Shown here piece after piece: positions 16,893 through 25,925 of a stretch of 40,115 nucleotides of DNA. The DNA is from CALFXN01 sp937957815 (GTDB lineage Bacteria; Synergistota; Synergistia; Synergistales; Aminobacteriaceae): positions 1-40,115 of the forward strand of contig DAIQNX010000025.1 in NCBI GenBank assembly GCA_036788195.1. The letters are read 5' to 3'. Position 1 is the first letter of the stretch. Each line of letters begins with the position of its first letter. The position numbers and the translations under genes were made by a program. The notes beneath the pieces were generated by a model, which did not search any database, had not been told where the DNA came from, and saw only the letters and a program-made list of their open reading frames with translations.

Positions 16893-18761
16893 TCAGTCGG
16901 TCGGCCTCTCCGTCCGATCTTTCCCGGAGAGGGCGCGCAGGAGCGTATCCTCCCGGAGTCTGCGAGCCGTGATGTCCCGGATGAACGCGAATACGCTCTC
17001 CCCCTCCTTGGGGACGATCCGGATCTCGTAAAAACAGCGGCGTTTTCCGCGATCCCGTTCGTACTCGGTTTCCTGGACGGCCCCAGTCGCAAGCGCGCGG
17101 TGTATCGTCGCGAGAAAATCGGGAACGACCGATGCGGGAAAGAGATCCTCCGCCCCCCGGAGCGTTTCGACGGTCGTACCGGAACGCAGGATCCTCTGCC
17201 GGTCGGACCAGATGGCGATGAGTATCCCCTCGGACGTGAACTCGGCCAACGTGTCCGGAATCCTCGAAAGCAGCGAACGGAGCGAGGCTTCGCTTCTTCG
17301 CTGGGCTTCCCGGGCGCGGCGGAAATCCCCGAACGGCTCTTCGATCGATCCGTCGGGGCTTCCCGAAGAATCCCCCCAGAAGCGAAAGTTATTCTTGCCC
17401 CTGGCCTTGATCATGTACATCGCGGCGTCCGCCTTCTGCATCAGTTCCTCAGCGTGGACCCCGTCCGCCGGAGAGATCGCGATCCCGAGACTTCCCGTGG
17501 GGGAAAAGTTCCTGCCGTCGATTTCAACGGGGCGCGAGATCGCTCCCAGGATGCGTCGCGCGATCATTTCGGCCTCGGCGGCGCCCTGAATCGACGGAAG
17601 GACAAAGAAGAATTCGTCGCCGCCGACTCTCGCGACGGTGTCCATCTCGCGGACGTGCGACTGGAGACATTCCGCGATTCTCCGCAGCAGAGCATCTCCC
17701 GTCGCGTGCCCGAAATTGTCGTTGACGGCCTTGAGATTGTCGAGATCCAGCATGAAGACGGCGACGCAATCGCCGCTCCGTTCCGCGTGCCGGAGCGCGA
17801 CCCGGAGGCGGTCCGCGAAGAGCGACCTGTTCGGCAATCCCGTAAGCGTATCGTGCGTGGCCTGATGGTAGATCGATTCCTGCGAAAGCTTCGACTCCAC
17901 CGACAGCGCAATCTGTTCCGACAGGAACGTGAGAACCTCGAGCTCCCTGTTCCCGAACCGGACCTCCGGCGTATAGCTCTGAACGACGAGGGCTCCTATC
18001 ACGCGATCCCGGTTGCAGAGCGGAACGCCCAGAAAACTCTCCGGAACGCTCCCCACGATGTCGACGCCGTCTTCCGACGCGTACGTTTCGAGATCCGACG
18101 GATCGGAGATGAGCATCGACTTCCGCCGCCGGATGATATATCCGGTCACCCCCTGGTCGCCTCTCATCGGAGTCGGTGGTTCGTCCCGTTCGTCCACGAA
18201 ATAGGGGAAGCTGATCATCTCGTGCTTCTGGTCATAGAGCGCGATGAAGAAGTTCCGGACGTCCATGATGTCACCGAGAACGGCCCGGATCGCCTCCATC
18301 GTCTCGGAGAGCGATCCGGGCGCGTTCGCTGCGCGGGAGATCCGGTACATCGCGTTCCGGATGATCTCGCTCGTTGCCCGCGCCGTAATATCCGTTATGA
18401 CGCCCTGAAAGAGAATTTCCTCCCCGTTCGAGTTCCTCGTGATGAAGGTCCGGTCCTCGACCCAGCGGACTTCTCCGCTTCGCGCGAGGATCCTGTATTC
18501 CTGGGCGTATTCGTTCAGATTCCGGTCCCTGAAGCACCTCGCCTGCTGCCGGACTTTTTTCAGATCTTCGCGGAGAATGAGATCCTCGTAGCGAACCTTT
18601 CCCGAAAGGAATTCCCCGGCCGTATAGCCGAACTGACGGACATTGTCGGAGATATAGGACACGGGAAGCCCTTCGGCGTCCATCCATTCGACGAACACCG
18701 AAGGGCTCTTGTTGACGATCTCTTCGAGGTTTACCCTGCGTCCTGAAATTTCATCAGCCAT
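16893..18761 (-). CDS. Soluble diguanylate cyclase PAS-GAF-GGDEF-PAS
   Basis: A 622-residue cytoplasmic sensor that should make c-di-GMP. Order: PAS/PAC (about 15-128), GAF (about 140-292), GGDEF (about 300-465), second PAS (about 485-605) after the catalytic domain, which is unusual because GGDEF is normally last. The catalytic VGGDEF is at 379-384, with REMD (371-374) five residues before it as I-site. No membrane segment is present, so the signal is cytoplasmic. No EAL or HD-GYP domain is near. The ATG at 18761 lies only nine bases from a TATACT, implying an almost leaderless transcript; there is no good ribosome binding site. Confidence 0.92.
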   Translation of the reverse strand: MADEISGRRVNLEEIVNKSPSVFVEWMDAEGLPVSYISDNVRQFGYTAGEFLSGKVRYEDLILREDLKKVRQQARCFRDRNLNEYAQEYRILARSGEVRWVEDRTFITRNSNGEEILFQGVITDITARATSEIIRNAMYRISRAANAPGSLSETMEAIRAVLGDIMDVRNFFIALYDQKHEMISFPYFVDERDEPPTPMRGDQGVTGYIIRRRKSMLISDPSDLETYASEDGVDIVGSVPESFLGVPLCNRDRVIGALVVQSYTPEVRFGNRELEVLTFLSEQIALSVESKLSQESIYHQATHDTLTGLPNRSLFADRLRVALRHAERSGDCVAVFMLDLDNLKAVNDNFGHATGDALLRRIAECLQSHVREMDTVARVGGDEFFFVLPSIQGAAEAEMIARRILGAISRPVEIDGRNFSPTGSLGIAISPADGVHAEELMQKADAAMYMIKARGKNNFRFWGDSSGSPDGSIEEPFGDFRRAREAQRRSEASLRSLLSRIPDTLAEFTSEGILIAIWSDRQRILRSGTTVETLRGAEDLFPASVVPDFLATIHRALATGAVQETEYERDRGKRRCFYEIRIVPKEGESVFAFIRDITARRLREDTLLRALSGKDRTERPTD

Positions 18762-18770
18762 GTCTCTGGT

Positions 18771-18798
18771 AGTATACCTTTCGGGGACATGGACGCAA
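18771..18798 (-). promoter_or_regulatory. Promoter of the PAS-GGDEF gene
   Basis: On the minus strand TTGCGT (18793-18798), 16-base spacer, TATACT (18771-18776). Transcription would begin within about three bases of the ATG at 18761. Confidence 0.5.
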
Positions 18799-18853
18799 CT
18801 CCCCCCGGCACGGCAAAAATACCGAGTCCGTATTCGCCCTCCCGAGAGCCGTC

Positions 18854-21800
18854 CTATTTCCCGGAACCCTGTTTCCCCTTCCGGAGCGCCTCTTCGCGTT
18901 CCCTGCGCTCGTTCAGTTTCACGACATCCTTTTCGAGAGCCTTGATGATGTCCTCGGCGCGCTTGTTCGGCACGAGCTCGACGCTCCGGCGGTATTTCTC
19001 GAGCGCGGCTTCGATCTTCCCCTGTTTTCGCAGGACGGTCGCTTCGTTGTAGAGCAATGCGGCAAGTTTCGTTCTCTCGGCCTGCTCCGCGATCTTCCGC
19101 TCGATGCCCTTCACGTGGGCCTCGAGATCCGGCATCGGATAGAGCGACAGGCTCAGTTTGTAGATTCTGAGCGCGTCCTTCAGGCGCCCCGTCTTCTGCA
19201 GCGCGACGCCCTCGTTCCGAAGGCGAACCGCCTCTCTCATGTCCCTCTGGATCTTCTCGTAGAGCTTCTTCACGTGCGTCTCGAGTTGCGGGTCCTTTCG
19301 GTAGGAAAGGCTCTGACGATACTTCTCGAGCGCCTCGGCGTTGCGTCCGTTCTTCTGCAGTGCGATGCCCTCGGCGCGGAACGCGGCCGCCTTCTCTCTA
19401 CGCTCCTTTTCCGACAGGAGCAGCGTTTCGAGCTGATCCGCATATGCCTGAAGCTCCGGATCGGGACGGACGCCGAGGCTTTCCCGGTATTTCTTCAGCG
19501 CCTCCTCCGGGTTCCCCTGCTTCTGGAGTGCGATTCCCTCGCTGCGAAGACCTCGCGCCCTGGCGAGACGCTCCTCGTCGGCCCGGACCTTTTCTCCGAG
19601 CGCTTTCGTCCGTTTTTCAAGCACGCTGTCCGACCGGAGCGCGAGGCTTTCCGTAAAACGCTCGAACGCCTCGCGTTCGCGCCCTTCCTTCAGGAGGGAA
19701 TGTCCTTCATCGGCCAGCTTCTCCGCTCTCGCGCGGCGGTCGCGGTCCAGCTTCGCCTCCGCCGCGATCTTCGCGAGCTCCGAACCGAGTTCCTTGTCCG
19801 GGAAGAGCGCGTAGCTCTCCTGATATTTCGCGAAGGCGCCCTCGAGGTCGCCGATCTTCCTGAGCTCCTCCGCTTCGGTCGCGATCTGGCGCGCTGCTTC
19901 GCGCTTCTTCGCCGCGTCGACGATTTTCCGGTTCACGCGCGTGACGGCATCGTACGCGTCCTTGTCCCGGAAGAATCCGAGACTTTCCTCGAATTTCGCG
20001 AGCGCCTCCTCGAGACGCCCGGAAGCCTCGAGCTTCCCTCCCTCGAGATACGACTTCAGGGCGAGCTCCTGCTTCTCTTCCCGCTCGCGGATGGCCTTCG
20101 TCACGCGTTCGACGGCTTCCGAGGTTTCGGCGGTTTCCCATGTCCTGTTGCTCTGGCGCAGCTTCGAGAGAGCATCCTGCAACTTCCCGCCGACCTCGAG
20201 ATCAAGCGCCTCGCGGAAGAGCGCCCGCGCCCCGGCGATAACGGCCTCTCTCTCGGCGAGAGCCTTTTCGATACGTTCGATCGCGGTATCGCTCCTGCTG
20301 TCGGACGCCTTCGACGCGCTTTCCCGCGCCTTCGCCAGGGCTTCGTCGAGTTTTCCCGCCCGCTCGAGGCGCAACGCATCTTCGAGAAGTCGTCCGGCAT
20401 CCGCGCGCGCATCCGCGCGCATTCTGTCTCTTTCGCCGATCGCTCCGCGCAGTCGCGCGACCGCAGCGTCCGTACCGATATCGGGAGAAAGTTCCGCACT
20501 CGCATTGAATTCGGCGAGAGCCTCGTCGAGCTGCCCCTGCCCTTCGAGAGCCGTTCCCCGGGCTGCCCGGGCCGCGGCGAGAGCCCGCCGTTCCTCCCCG
20601 GTCCGCGCGCGATCGAGGATCGCCGACTGGACGCGCGCAAGCGCTTCGAGAACACGATCGGAACGATACACGCTTCTGCTCGTCTCGTACCCCGCGAGCG
20701 CGTCCTCGAGCCGTCCGGCCTTTTCGAGAATTTCGGCCTTCGTGTAGAGCTCGTTCCCACGGTCTTCGGACGCTTTCCGCTCCAGCAGACGGGCGTTCAG
20801 ACGCGCGAACGCTTCGTCCTTTTCCTTCGTCGGATCGAGAGTCCGGCTCTCACGCATCGCCGTGAAAGCCTCGTCAAGCCTTCCGAGCGACTCGAGCTCC
20901 GCCGATTCCTGCGCGAGCCTGACCGCACGCTCCTTTTTTTCCGCCGATTCCCTGGCAAGCGCGTCGACCTTTCCCTGAACGCGCAGGATGGATTCGTCGA
21001 CCTCGGCCGCCGTGACGAGCGAGGCGCTTTCCTCGTACGCCGCGAGCGCTTCGGGGAGCCTGCCGAGGCGTTCCAGTCTCGCTCCGTTCCTGCTCAGCCC
21101 GGCGGCACGGGCCTTCCGTTCGTCCGCAGCCCGGATTTTCTCGCCGATCCTCCGGATCGCCTCCTCGGCGTCCCTGAGGGGAACGACGGACTGGCTCTCC
21201 CGAAGTTTCACGCGAGCGGCCTCGAGTTCTCCCCTCAGTTCGAGGTCCGAAGCCTCCGTAAAGAGGGATAGCGCCTTCGCACGGGCGTCGGCCTCGTTCC
21301 GTCCGCGCTCGACGATCTTTCCCTCGAGGCGCGTCATCGCTTCTTCCACCTTCGGATCAGGCAGCAGCGCAAGGCTCTCCGCGAACCGTTCGCGCGCCCC
21401 GTCGAGATCGCCGGCCCTTTCGAGTTCCGACCCGGAGCGGAAGAGCCTGCCCGCGCGAAGCTGCTTTTCCTCCTTCGACTGGATGCGCTCCCGTATGACC
21501 ACCCTGAGCCGGTCCACGGCCTTCGCGATCTGCGGATCGGGCCAGAGCGCCTGGCTCGCGAGGTACTCGTCGAGGGCATCTTCGACCTTCCCGGACTGCT
21601 CCAGTTCGGACGCCTTCGCGGCCATGCCCGTCGCCTTCGCCTTGCGGTCACGGCGTTCCGAGAGCTGCGCCTGGAGTCGTCTGACGGCGTCCTCCGCCTC
21701 TTTGTCGGGCCATGTCAGGCGGCTTTCGCGATATTTCGCCAGCGCCTCCTCCGTATGGTCGGTAAGTTCGAGGTCGTACCCCTCCTGGAAGAGACGATAC

Positions 21801-22945
21801 GCACGTTCCTTTTTCTCGCCCTCTATCCTCGCTTTCTCGCGGATGGCAGCAGCCAGCCTGCCTGCTGCCTCCTCGGCCTTCGCGTCCTGCCAGAGCGCAA
21901 TACTCGCTTCGTAGGAGGCCAGCGCCTCCTCGAGACTTCCGATCCGCTCGAGTTCGGCGCCTTTTCGGGCGAGCGCGGCTGCACGGGTTTTCTTCTGCTC
22001 GTCGGTCGCAAGGCGGGCGTCTATCGTCGCGTGAAGTCGGGCGGCCGTTTCGTTCACGGCTTTATCCTGGACGTAGCGCAGACTTTCCTCGAAAAGATCG
22101 AGCGCCTCTTCGAGTCTGCCATCCTTTTCGAGCGCCTGGGCCCGCGTCTTCAGATCGTCCGCTTTGGCCTTCCGCTCGTCCCGCTCCCGGACGAGCGCTT
22201 CGATGCGCCCGGCCGCTTCGCGTGCCTCGGGGAGCGAAACCGCCCGGAGGCTTTCCCGCAGCTTCGAGAGCGCGTCGTCGAACTTTCCCGCCCCTTCGTC
22301 GGCGAGCGCCTCCCGAAGGAGCCTCGACGCCGTCTCCCGCATCTCTCCGAGATACGTCTGTCGTTTCACACCCTGTTCGAGCAGCGCCGAGGTCTCGTCG
22401 TCTTTCCAGAGGCCGAGGCTCTCGCGGAACTTGACGACGGCTTCCGCGGCCATATCCCGCGACAGCAGGGCGCGTCCCTCTTCCCGAAGCGCCCGGGCCG
22501 CCTGGAAGTTCTTCCGCCCCTCCGTCATCGAGAGCAGTTCTCCCCGGGCCTCTTCGGACTCGGCATCGAGCCGGAGCGCCTCTTCGACGAGCGCGATCGC
22601 CCCGTCGAGATCACCGCGCTGCCAGAGAGCGCGTGCTTCGTCGACTTTGTCGAGCGCCTTTCGGATCGCCGCCGCCCGCGCATCGGCCGACGCGACTTCC
22701 TGATTCAGCGTATCGAGCCCGGGGAGCGGCTCGAGGTCGACTTCGAGATCCGAAAGCCCCGGGAGGGCCGGGAGTCTGCTCCCGCCTCCGGACTGCCCCG
22801 GCATTCCGGACGGAAGCGGCGGGGGCTCGTCCGCGGACGCGACATCGGGAAGAACCGGTTCCCCGATCGCCTGCGCCGGAAGAACCGAAGCAGGCACCAC
22901 GAGAATACACACCATCATCGTCAAAAAAAACGTTCTCTTCGTCAT
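18854..22945 (-). CDS. Large exported TPR-like repeat protein
   Basis: A 1363-residue protein with a signal peptide (residues 1-26, ending PAQA), a Pro/Gly-rich segment (about 28-75) and then about 22 tandem units of 53-60 residues running to near the C-terminus. Each unit follows the scheme G-x-x-L-E-x-x-G-[RD]-L-[ED]-E-A-L-x-x-[YF]-x-E-S-L followed by P-D, a second helix and a charged coiled link; examples are ALKKYRESLGVRPDPEL and ALEKYRQSLSYRKDPQL. This is a TPR-like helical solenoid, rich in Lys, Arg, Glu and Ala, expected in the periplasm or on the surface. AGGAGG eight bases upstream fixes the ATG. No enzyme domain, lipobox or CTERM is seen. It may be a scaffold; no homologue of known function is recognised. 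A TATAAT overlaps the stop of the upstream M20 gene. Confidence 0.85.
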   Translation of the reverse strand: MTKRTFFLTMMVCILVVPASVLPAQAIGEPVLPDVASADEPPPLPSGMPGQSGGGSRLPALPGLSDLEVDLEPLPGLDTLNQEVASADARAAAIRKALDKVDEARALWQRGDLDGAIALVEEALRLDAESEEARGELLSMTEGRKNFQAARALREEGRALLSRDMAAEAVVKFRESLGLWKDDETSALLEQGVKRQTYLGEMRETASRLLREALADEGAGKFDDALSKLRESLRAVSLPEAREAAGRIEALVRERDERKAKADDLKTRAQALEKDGRLEEALDLFEESLRYVQDKAVNETAARLHATIDARLATDEQKKTRAAALARKGAELERIGSLEEALASYEASIALWQDAKAEEAAGRLAAAIREKARIEGEKKERAYRLFQEGYDLELTDHTEEALAKYRESRLTWPDKEAEDAVRRLQAQLSERRDRKAKATGMAAKASELEQSGKVEDALDEYLASQALWPDPQIAKAVDRLRVVIRERIQSKEEKQLRAGRLFRSGSELERAGDLDGARERFAESLALLPDPKVEEAMTRLEGKIVERGRNEADARAKALSLFTEASDLELRGELEAARVKLRESQSVVPLRDAEEAIRRIGEKIRAADERKARAAGLSRNGARLERLGRLPEALAAYEESASLVTAAEVDESILRVQGKVDALARESAEKKERAVRLAQESAELESLGRLDEAFTAMRESRTLDPTKEKDEAFARLNARLLERKASEDRGNELYTKAEILEKAGRLEDALAGYETSRSVYRSDRVLEALARVQSAILDRARTGEERRALAAARAARGTALEGQGQLDEALAEFNASAELSPDIGTDAAVARLRGAIGERDRMRADARADAGRLLEDALRLERAGKLDEALAKARESASKASDSRSDTAIERIEKALAEREAVIAGARALFREALDLEVGGKLQDALSKLRQSNRTWETAETSEAVERVTKAIREREEKQELALKSYLEGGKLEASGRLEEALAKFEESLGFFRDKDAYDAVTRVNRKIVDAAKKREAARQIATEAEELRKIGDLEGAFAKYQESYALFPDKELGSELAKIAAEAKLDRDRRARAEKLADEGHSLLKEGREREAFERFTESLALRSDSVLEKRTKALGEKVRADEERLARARGLRSEGIALQKQGNPEEALKKYRESLGVRPDPELQAYADQLETLLLSEKERREKAAAFRAEGIALQKNGRNAEALEKYRQSLSYRKDPQLETHVKKLYEKIQRDMREAVRLRNEGVALQKTGRLKDALRIYKLSLSLYPMPDLEAHVKGIERKIAEQAERTKLAALLYNEATVLRKQGKIEAALEKYRRSVELVPNKRAEDIIKALEKDVVKLNERREREEALRKGKQGSGK

Positions 22946-23018
22946 CCGCCGTTCCTCCTCGCAATCCGTTCGGGGATTTTAAAAAAAACAAGAGCGTCTT
23001 TTCCGTACACTTTCTCGT

Positions 23019-23024
23019 ATTATA
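23019..23024 (-). promoter_or_regulatory. -10 hexamer of the repeat-protein gene
   Basis: TATAAT on the minus strand, 73 bases before the ATG at 22945 and overlapping the TAA of the M20 gene. A run of eight T follows at 22981-22988 in the transcript sense, without a clear stem, so readthrough from M20 is also possible. Confidence 0.45.
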
Positions 23025-24225
23025 CCCGGTCGCGCCTGAACGAAATCCGGCGCCACGCAATGCCGCAGAGGGCGGCAACGCAATCGGGGAAGATATCCTC
23101 GTCGACTCTGAAGCGGGGATTGTGGTGCTGTGCGTCCGTTCCCTTCGCCGGATCGGCCATTCCCGCGAAGATGAACGTTCCCGGGACCTTCTCCTCGTAG
23201 TAACTGAAATCCTCCGACCCCATCGCGACCGGGGGCTCGACGACACGCCCGGCGCCAAACATTTCCGTCAGGGTGGCCTGCGCGAGAGCCGTCATCGCCG
23301 GGTCGTTCACGGTCACGGGGTAGATCGGGGTGTAGACGAGCGTCGCTTCGCATCGCGTCGCCATGCAGATGCCGTCGGCGATCCGCTTCATGCGGCCCTC
23401 CATCGACGCCCTGACGGAAGGGCTCGTCGAACGGACGTTGCCCGTGATCCTGGCCGTCTCCGGAATGATGTTCGGCGCCGTTCCGGACTCGATCTTTCCG
23501 ATGCTGAGGACCGCCGTTTCGAGAGGATCGATCTCGCGGCTGATGATGCTCTGCATGGTCGTGATGATCGTCGCGGCAGCGATGGTCGGATCGAGCGCGT
23601 CCTGCGGGCGGCCGCCGTGCCCGCCCTTTCCCTTCACGGTCAGCTCGAACACGTCGGCCGACGCCATCATGCCGCCGCTCCGGAGGCCGAAGACGCCGCT
23701 CGGCAACGACGACCAGACGTGAAGGCCGATGATCGCGTCGACGCCTTCGAGTGCCCCGCCCTCGATCATCCGTCCGGCGCCGGAGTCGAATCCGGCCTCC
23801 TCCGCAGGCTGGAAGATCAGGCGAATGCGGCCCGGAATCTCTCCGCGCACCTTCGAGAGCACCGTCGCGACGCCGAGGAGAATCGCCGCGTGCGCGTCGT
23901 GTCCGCACGCGTGCATCACGCCCTTCACCTTCGAGCGGAACGGAACGTCCGTCTCCTCGTCGAGCGGAAGAGCGTCGATGTCGCCGCGAATAGCGACGCA
24001 CGGTCCGGAGTGGTTCGCGTTCAGATCCGCGATCACGCCCGTTCCGCTCTCGCCGACCCCGATGCGGATATTCTCGCATCCGAGTTCGCGGAGCCTTTCC
24101 GCGATGAACCGCGTCGTCTCGCGTTCCTTCCAGGGGAGCTCGGGGTTCTCGTGAAACCGTCTGCGCCACGCGACCACGTCCGGCCCGATGGCGGCGGATT
24201 GCGTTCTCAACGTCCGAAGATCCAT
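23020..24225 (-). CDS. M20 family metallo-amidohydrolase
   Basis: A 401-residue M20D-type enzyme (hippurate hydrolase / N-acyl-L-amino-acid amidohydrolase group), cytoplasmic. The metal and catalytic signatures are HACGHDAH (105-112, with Cys107 and His109) and QPAEEAG with the Glu pair at 142-143; the dimerisation domain contains GKGGHGGRPQDALDP, and the C-terminal metal His is in AQHHNPRF. RRRFHENPEL near the N-terminus is the usual family start. GAGGTGA eight bases upstream places the start at 24225, and 58 open codons further upstream are rejected. It follows an FAH-family gene on the same strand after 100 bp. Likely role: releasing amino acids from acyl conjugates. Confidence 0.93.
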   Translation of the reverse strand: MDLRTLRTQSAAIGPDVVAWRRRFHENPELPWKERETTRFIAERLRELGCENIRIGVGESGTGVIADLNANHSGPCVAIRGDIDALPLDEETDVPFRSKVKGVMHACGHDAHAAILLGVATVLSKVRGEIPGRIRLIFQPAEEAGFDSGAGRMIEGGALEGVDAIIGLHVWSSLPSGVFGLRSGGMMASADVFELTVKGKGGHGGRPQDALDPTIAAATIITTMQSIISREIDPLETAVLSIGKIESGTAPNIIPETARITGNVRSTSPSVRASMEGRMKRIADGICMATRCEATLVYTPIYPVTVNDPAMTALAQATLTEMFGAGRVVEPPVAMGSEDFSYYEEKVPGTFIFAGMADPAKGTDAQHHNPRFRVDEDIFPDCVAALCGIAWRRISFRRDRV

Positions 24226-24325
24226 TGATTCGTTCACCTCGTATTCTTTCAAGCCGTTCTCCGGCAGGAGAAACCGCCGGGAATCGTCCGGCAGCACCGC
24301 CCGCTGCTTCCGTATGCGTCCCCGG

Positions 24326-25108
24326 TCAGCGGACGACGATCTCGTCTTCCACAGTGTTCGAAAGCGTCCCGATTCCCTCGATTTCGACGCGCGCGACATC
24401 CCCGCGCGACAGGGGGCCGACGCCCGAAGGCGTTCCCGTGATGATGACGTCGCCCGGGAGGAGCGTCATTACCTGCGTGACGAACTCCACGATCACGGGG
24501 ACCGGGAAGATCAGGTTCGCCGTCGACGAATGCTGGACCATCGTATCGTTGCGCCACATGCGGATCTCGAGGTTCGACGGATCGAGCCCCATGACGATCC
24601 AGGGACCAATGGGCGCGAACGTGTCGAACGACTTCGCGCGCGTGTACTGGACGTCCTTCGCCTGAAGATCCCGCGCCGTGACGTCGTTCGCGCAGGTGTA
24701 GCCCAGAATGTAGTCGTCCGCGTCGTCGCGGGAGACACGGCGCGCAGTCTTTCCGACGACGATCGCGAGTTCGGCCTCGTAGTCCACGCGCTTCGATATC
24801 GAAGGTCGCAGGATCGTATCGCCGTGCGCGATGACGGCCGTGGACGGCTTCATGAACAGAAGCGGCTCTTCGGGAAGCTGAAGCTTCATCTCGGCGGCGT
24901 GATCCCGGTAGTTCAGGCCGAGGCAGACGATCTTTCCCGGACACGCCGGAGGAAGGTATCGATCGACGTCCGCAAGCGTACACACCGGTTCTCCGAGTCC
25001 CCATTCTCCCATGATGTCTCCGTGCAGCTCGCGGATCACGTCGCCTTCGGTCACGATTCCTGCGCAGCGTCGGCCGCCGTGTTCGAAACGAAGATACCGT
25101 ACAGTCAT
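24326..25108 (-). CDS. Fumarylacetoacetate hydrolase family protein
   Basis: A 260-residue FAH-fold enzyme, of the group that includes acylpyruvate hydrolases, oxaloacetate decarboxylases and 2-hydroxyhepta-dienedioate isomerases. Visible: GKIVCLGLNYRDHAAEMK, LLFMKPSTAVIAHGD, the Mg-binding Glu pair in DYEAELAIVVG, YTCANDVTARDLQ, KSFDTFAPIGPW and the closing GDVIITGTPSGVG. A short N-terminal cap (about 55 residues) precedes the core. GGAGGG four to five bases upstream selects the ATG at 25108. It may be the first gene of an operon with M20. The substrate cannot be assigned from sequence. Confidence 0.9.
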   Translation of the reverse strand: MTVRYLRFEHGGRRCAGIVTEGDVIRELHGDIMGEWGLGEPVCTLADVDRYLPPACPGKIVCLGLNYRDHAAEMKLQLPEEPLLFMKPSTAVIAHGDTILRPSISKRVDYEAELAIVVGKTARRVSRDDADDYILGYTCANDVTARDLQAKDVQYTRAKSFDTFAPIGPWIVMGLDPSNLEIRMWRNDTMVQHSSTANLIFPVPVIVEFVTQVMTLLPGDVIITGTPSGVGPLSRGDVARVEIEGIGTLSNTVEDEIVVR

Positions 25109-25225
25109 GCCCGTCCCTCCAGACATCTCGAATATACGTTTCAGGGTCTGATTGTACTCAATAACCGGGCAATCCGCCACGTGTCCGCGTGATACCATAG
25201 TGATTTGTACGATGGAGGTGATCCC

Positions 25226-25858
25226 GTGGGATCGAAGGTCTACGCCGTCCGAAGGGGGCGGACTCCGGGAATTTTCGCGTCGTGGGACGAATGTCGCGCG
25301 CAGGTGACGGGTTTCCCCGGCGCTGAATTCAAGAGCTTTCAGACGAGGGAGCAGGCAGAGGCGTACCTGAACGAATCCGTTTCCGCTCCGGCGGAACTCG
25401 GGAACGTACCGCCCGATCCCCGAAGGGGGGAAATGATCGCCTACGTCGACGGCAGCTTCGACGCGAAGACGAACGTCTACGGCGCGGGGGCCGTGATCTA
25501 CTGGGAGGAGGGCGTCGAACGGATCCGCCGTTCGGGGACCGACCCGGATCTCGCTGCGATGCACAACGTCGCGGGAGAAATTCTCGCTGCGATGGCGGCC
25601 GTCGAGTTCGCGCGCGCACACGGAGCCGAACGCATCGTGATCCACCACGACTACGAGGGAATCGCGCGCTGGCCCAGGGGAGACTGGAAAACCGGGCGTC
25701 CCGGAACGAAGGCGTACGCGGAAACCATGCGGGCGGCGGCGGAAAGCCTGCGGATCGACTACGTGAAAGTTCTCGCGCACTCGGGCAATCCATGGAACGA
25801 CGAGGCGGACGCACTCGCGAAGAAGGCCGTCGCCGAGGCTTCCGGCCGCAAATCCTGA
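25226..25858 (+). CDS. Ribonuclease H with N-terminal hybrid-binding domain
   Basis: A 210-residue RNase HI-type nuclease that cuts RNA in RNA/DNA hybrids. Residues 3-48 (VYAVRRGRTPGIFASW through REQAEAYL) form the viroplasmin-like hybrid-binding domain known from eukaryotic-type RNase H1. The nuclease domain runs from 69 to the end with the four acidic residues Asp75 (IAYVDGS), Glu118 (AGEIL), Asp142 (HHDYEG) and Asp195 (DEADALAKKA). A well-placed GGAGGTG selects the GTG at 25226 over the upstream TTG. The gene is divergent from the FAH gene and probably monocistronic. Confidence 0.93.
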   Translation: MGSKVYAVRRGRTPGIFASWDECRAQVTGFPGAEFKSFQTREQAEAYLNESVSAPAELGNVPPDPRRGEMIAYVDGSFDAKTNVYGAGAVIYWEEGVERIRRSGTDPDLAAMHNVAGEILAAMAAVEFARAHGAERIVIHHDYEGIARWPRGDWKTGRPGTKAYAETMRAAAESLRIDYVKVLAHSGNPWNDEADALAKKAVAEASGRKS

Positions 25859-25925
25859 AGGGCGGACCATTCCCGGCTTCCTGCTACAATTGACCTGCCG
25901 GAATACGACATAAGGAGGGAAAGAT

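Noticed and set aside
19115..21271. 718-codon open frame on the plus strand
   Set aside because: Lies wholly antisense to the repeat protein; high GC and repeated codon patterns keep the complementary frame open. Arg/Phe/Leu-rich, no start signal, no recognisable domain.
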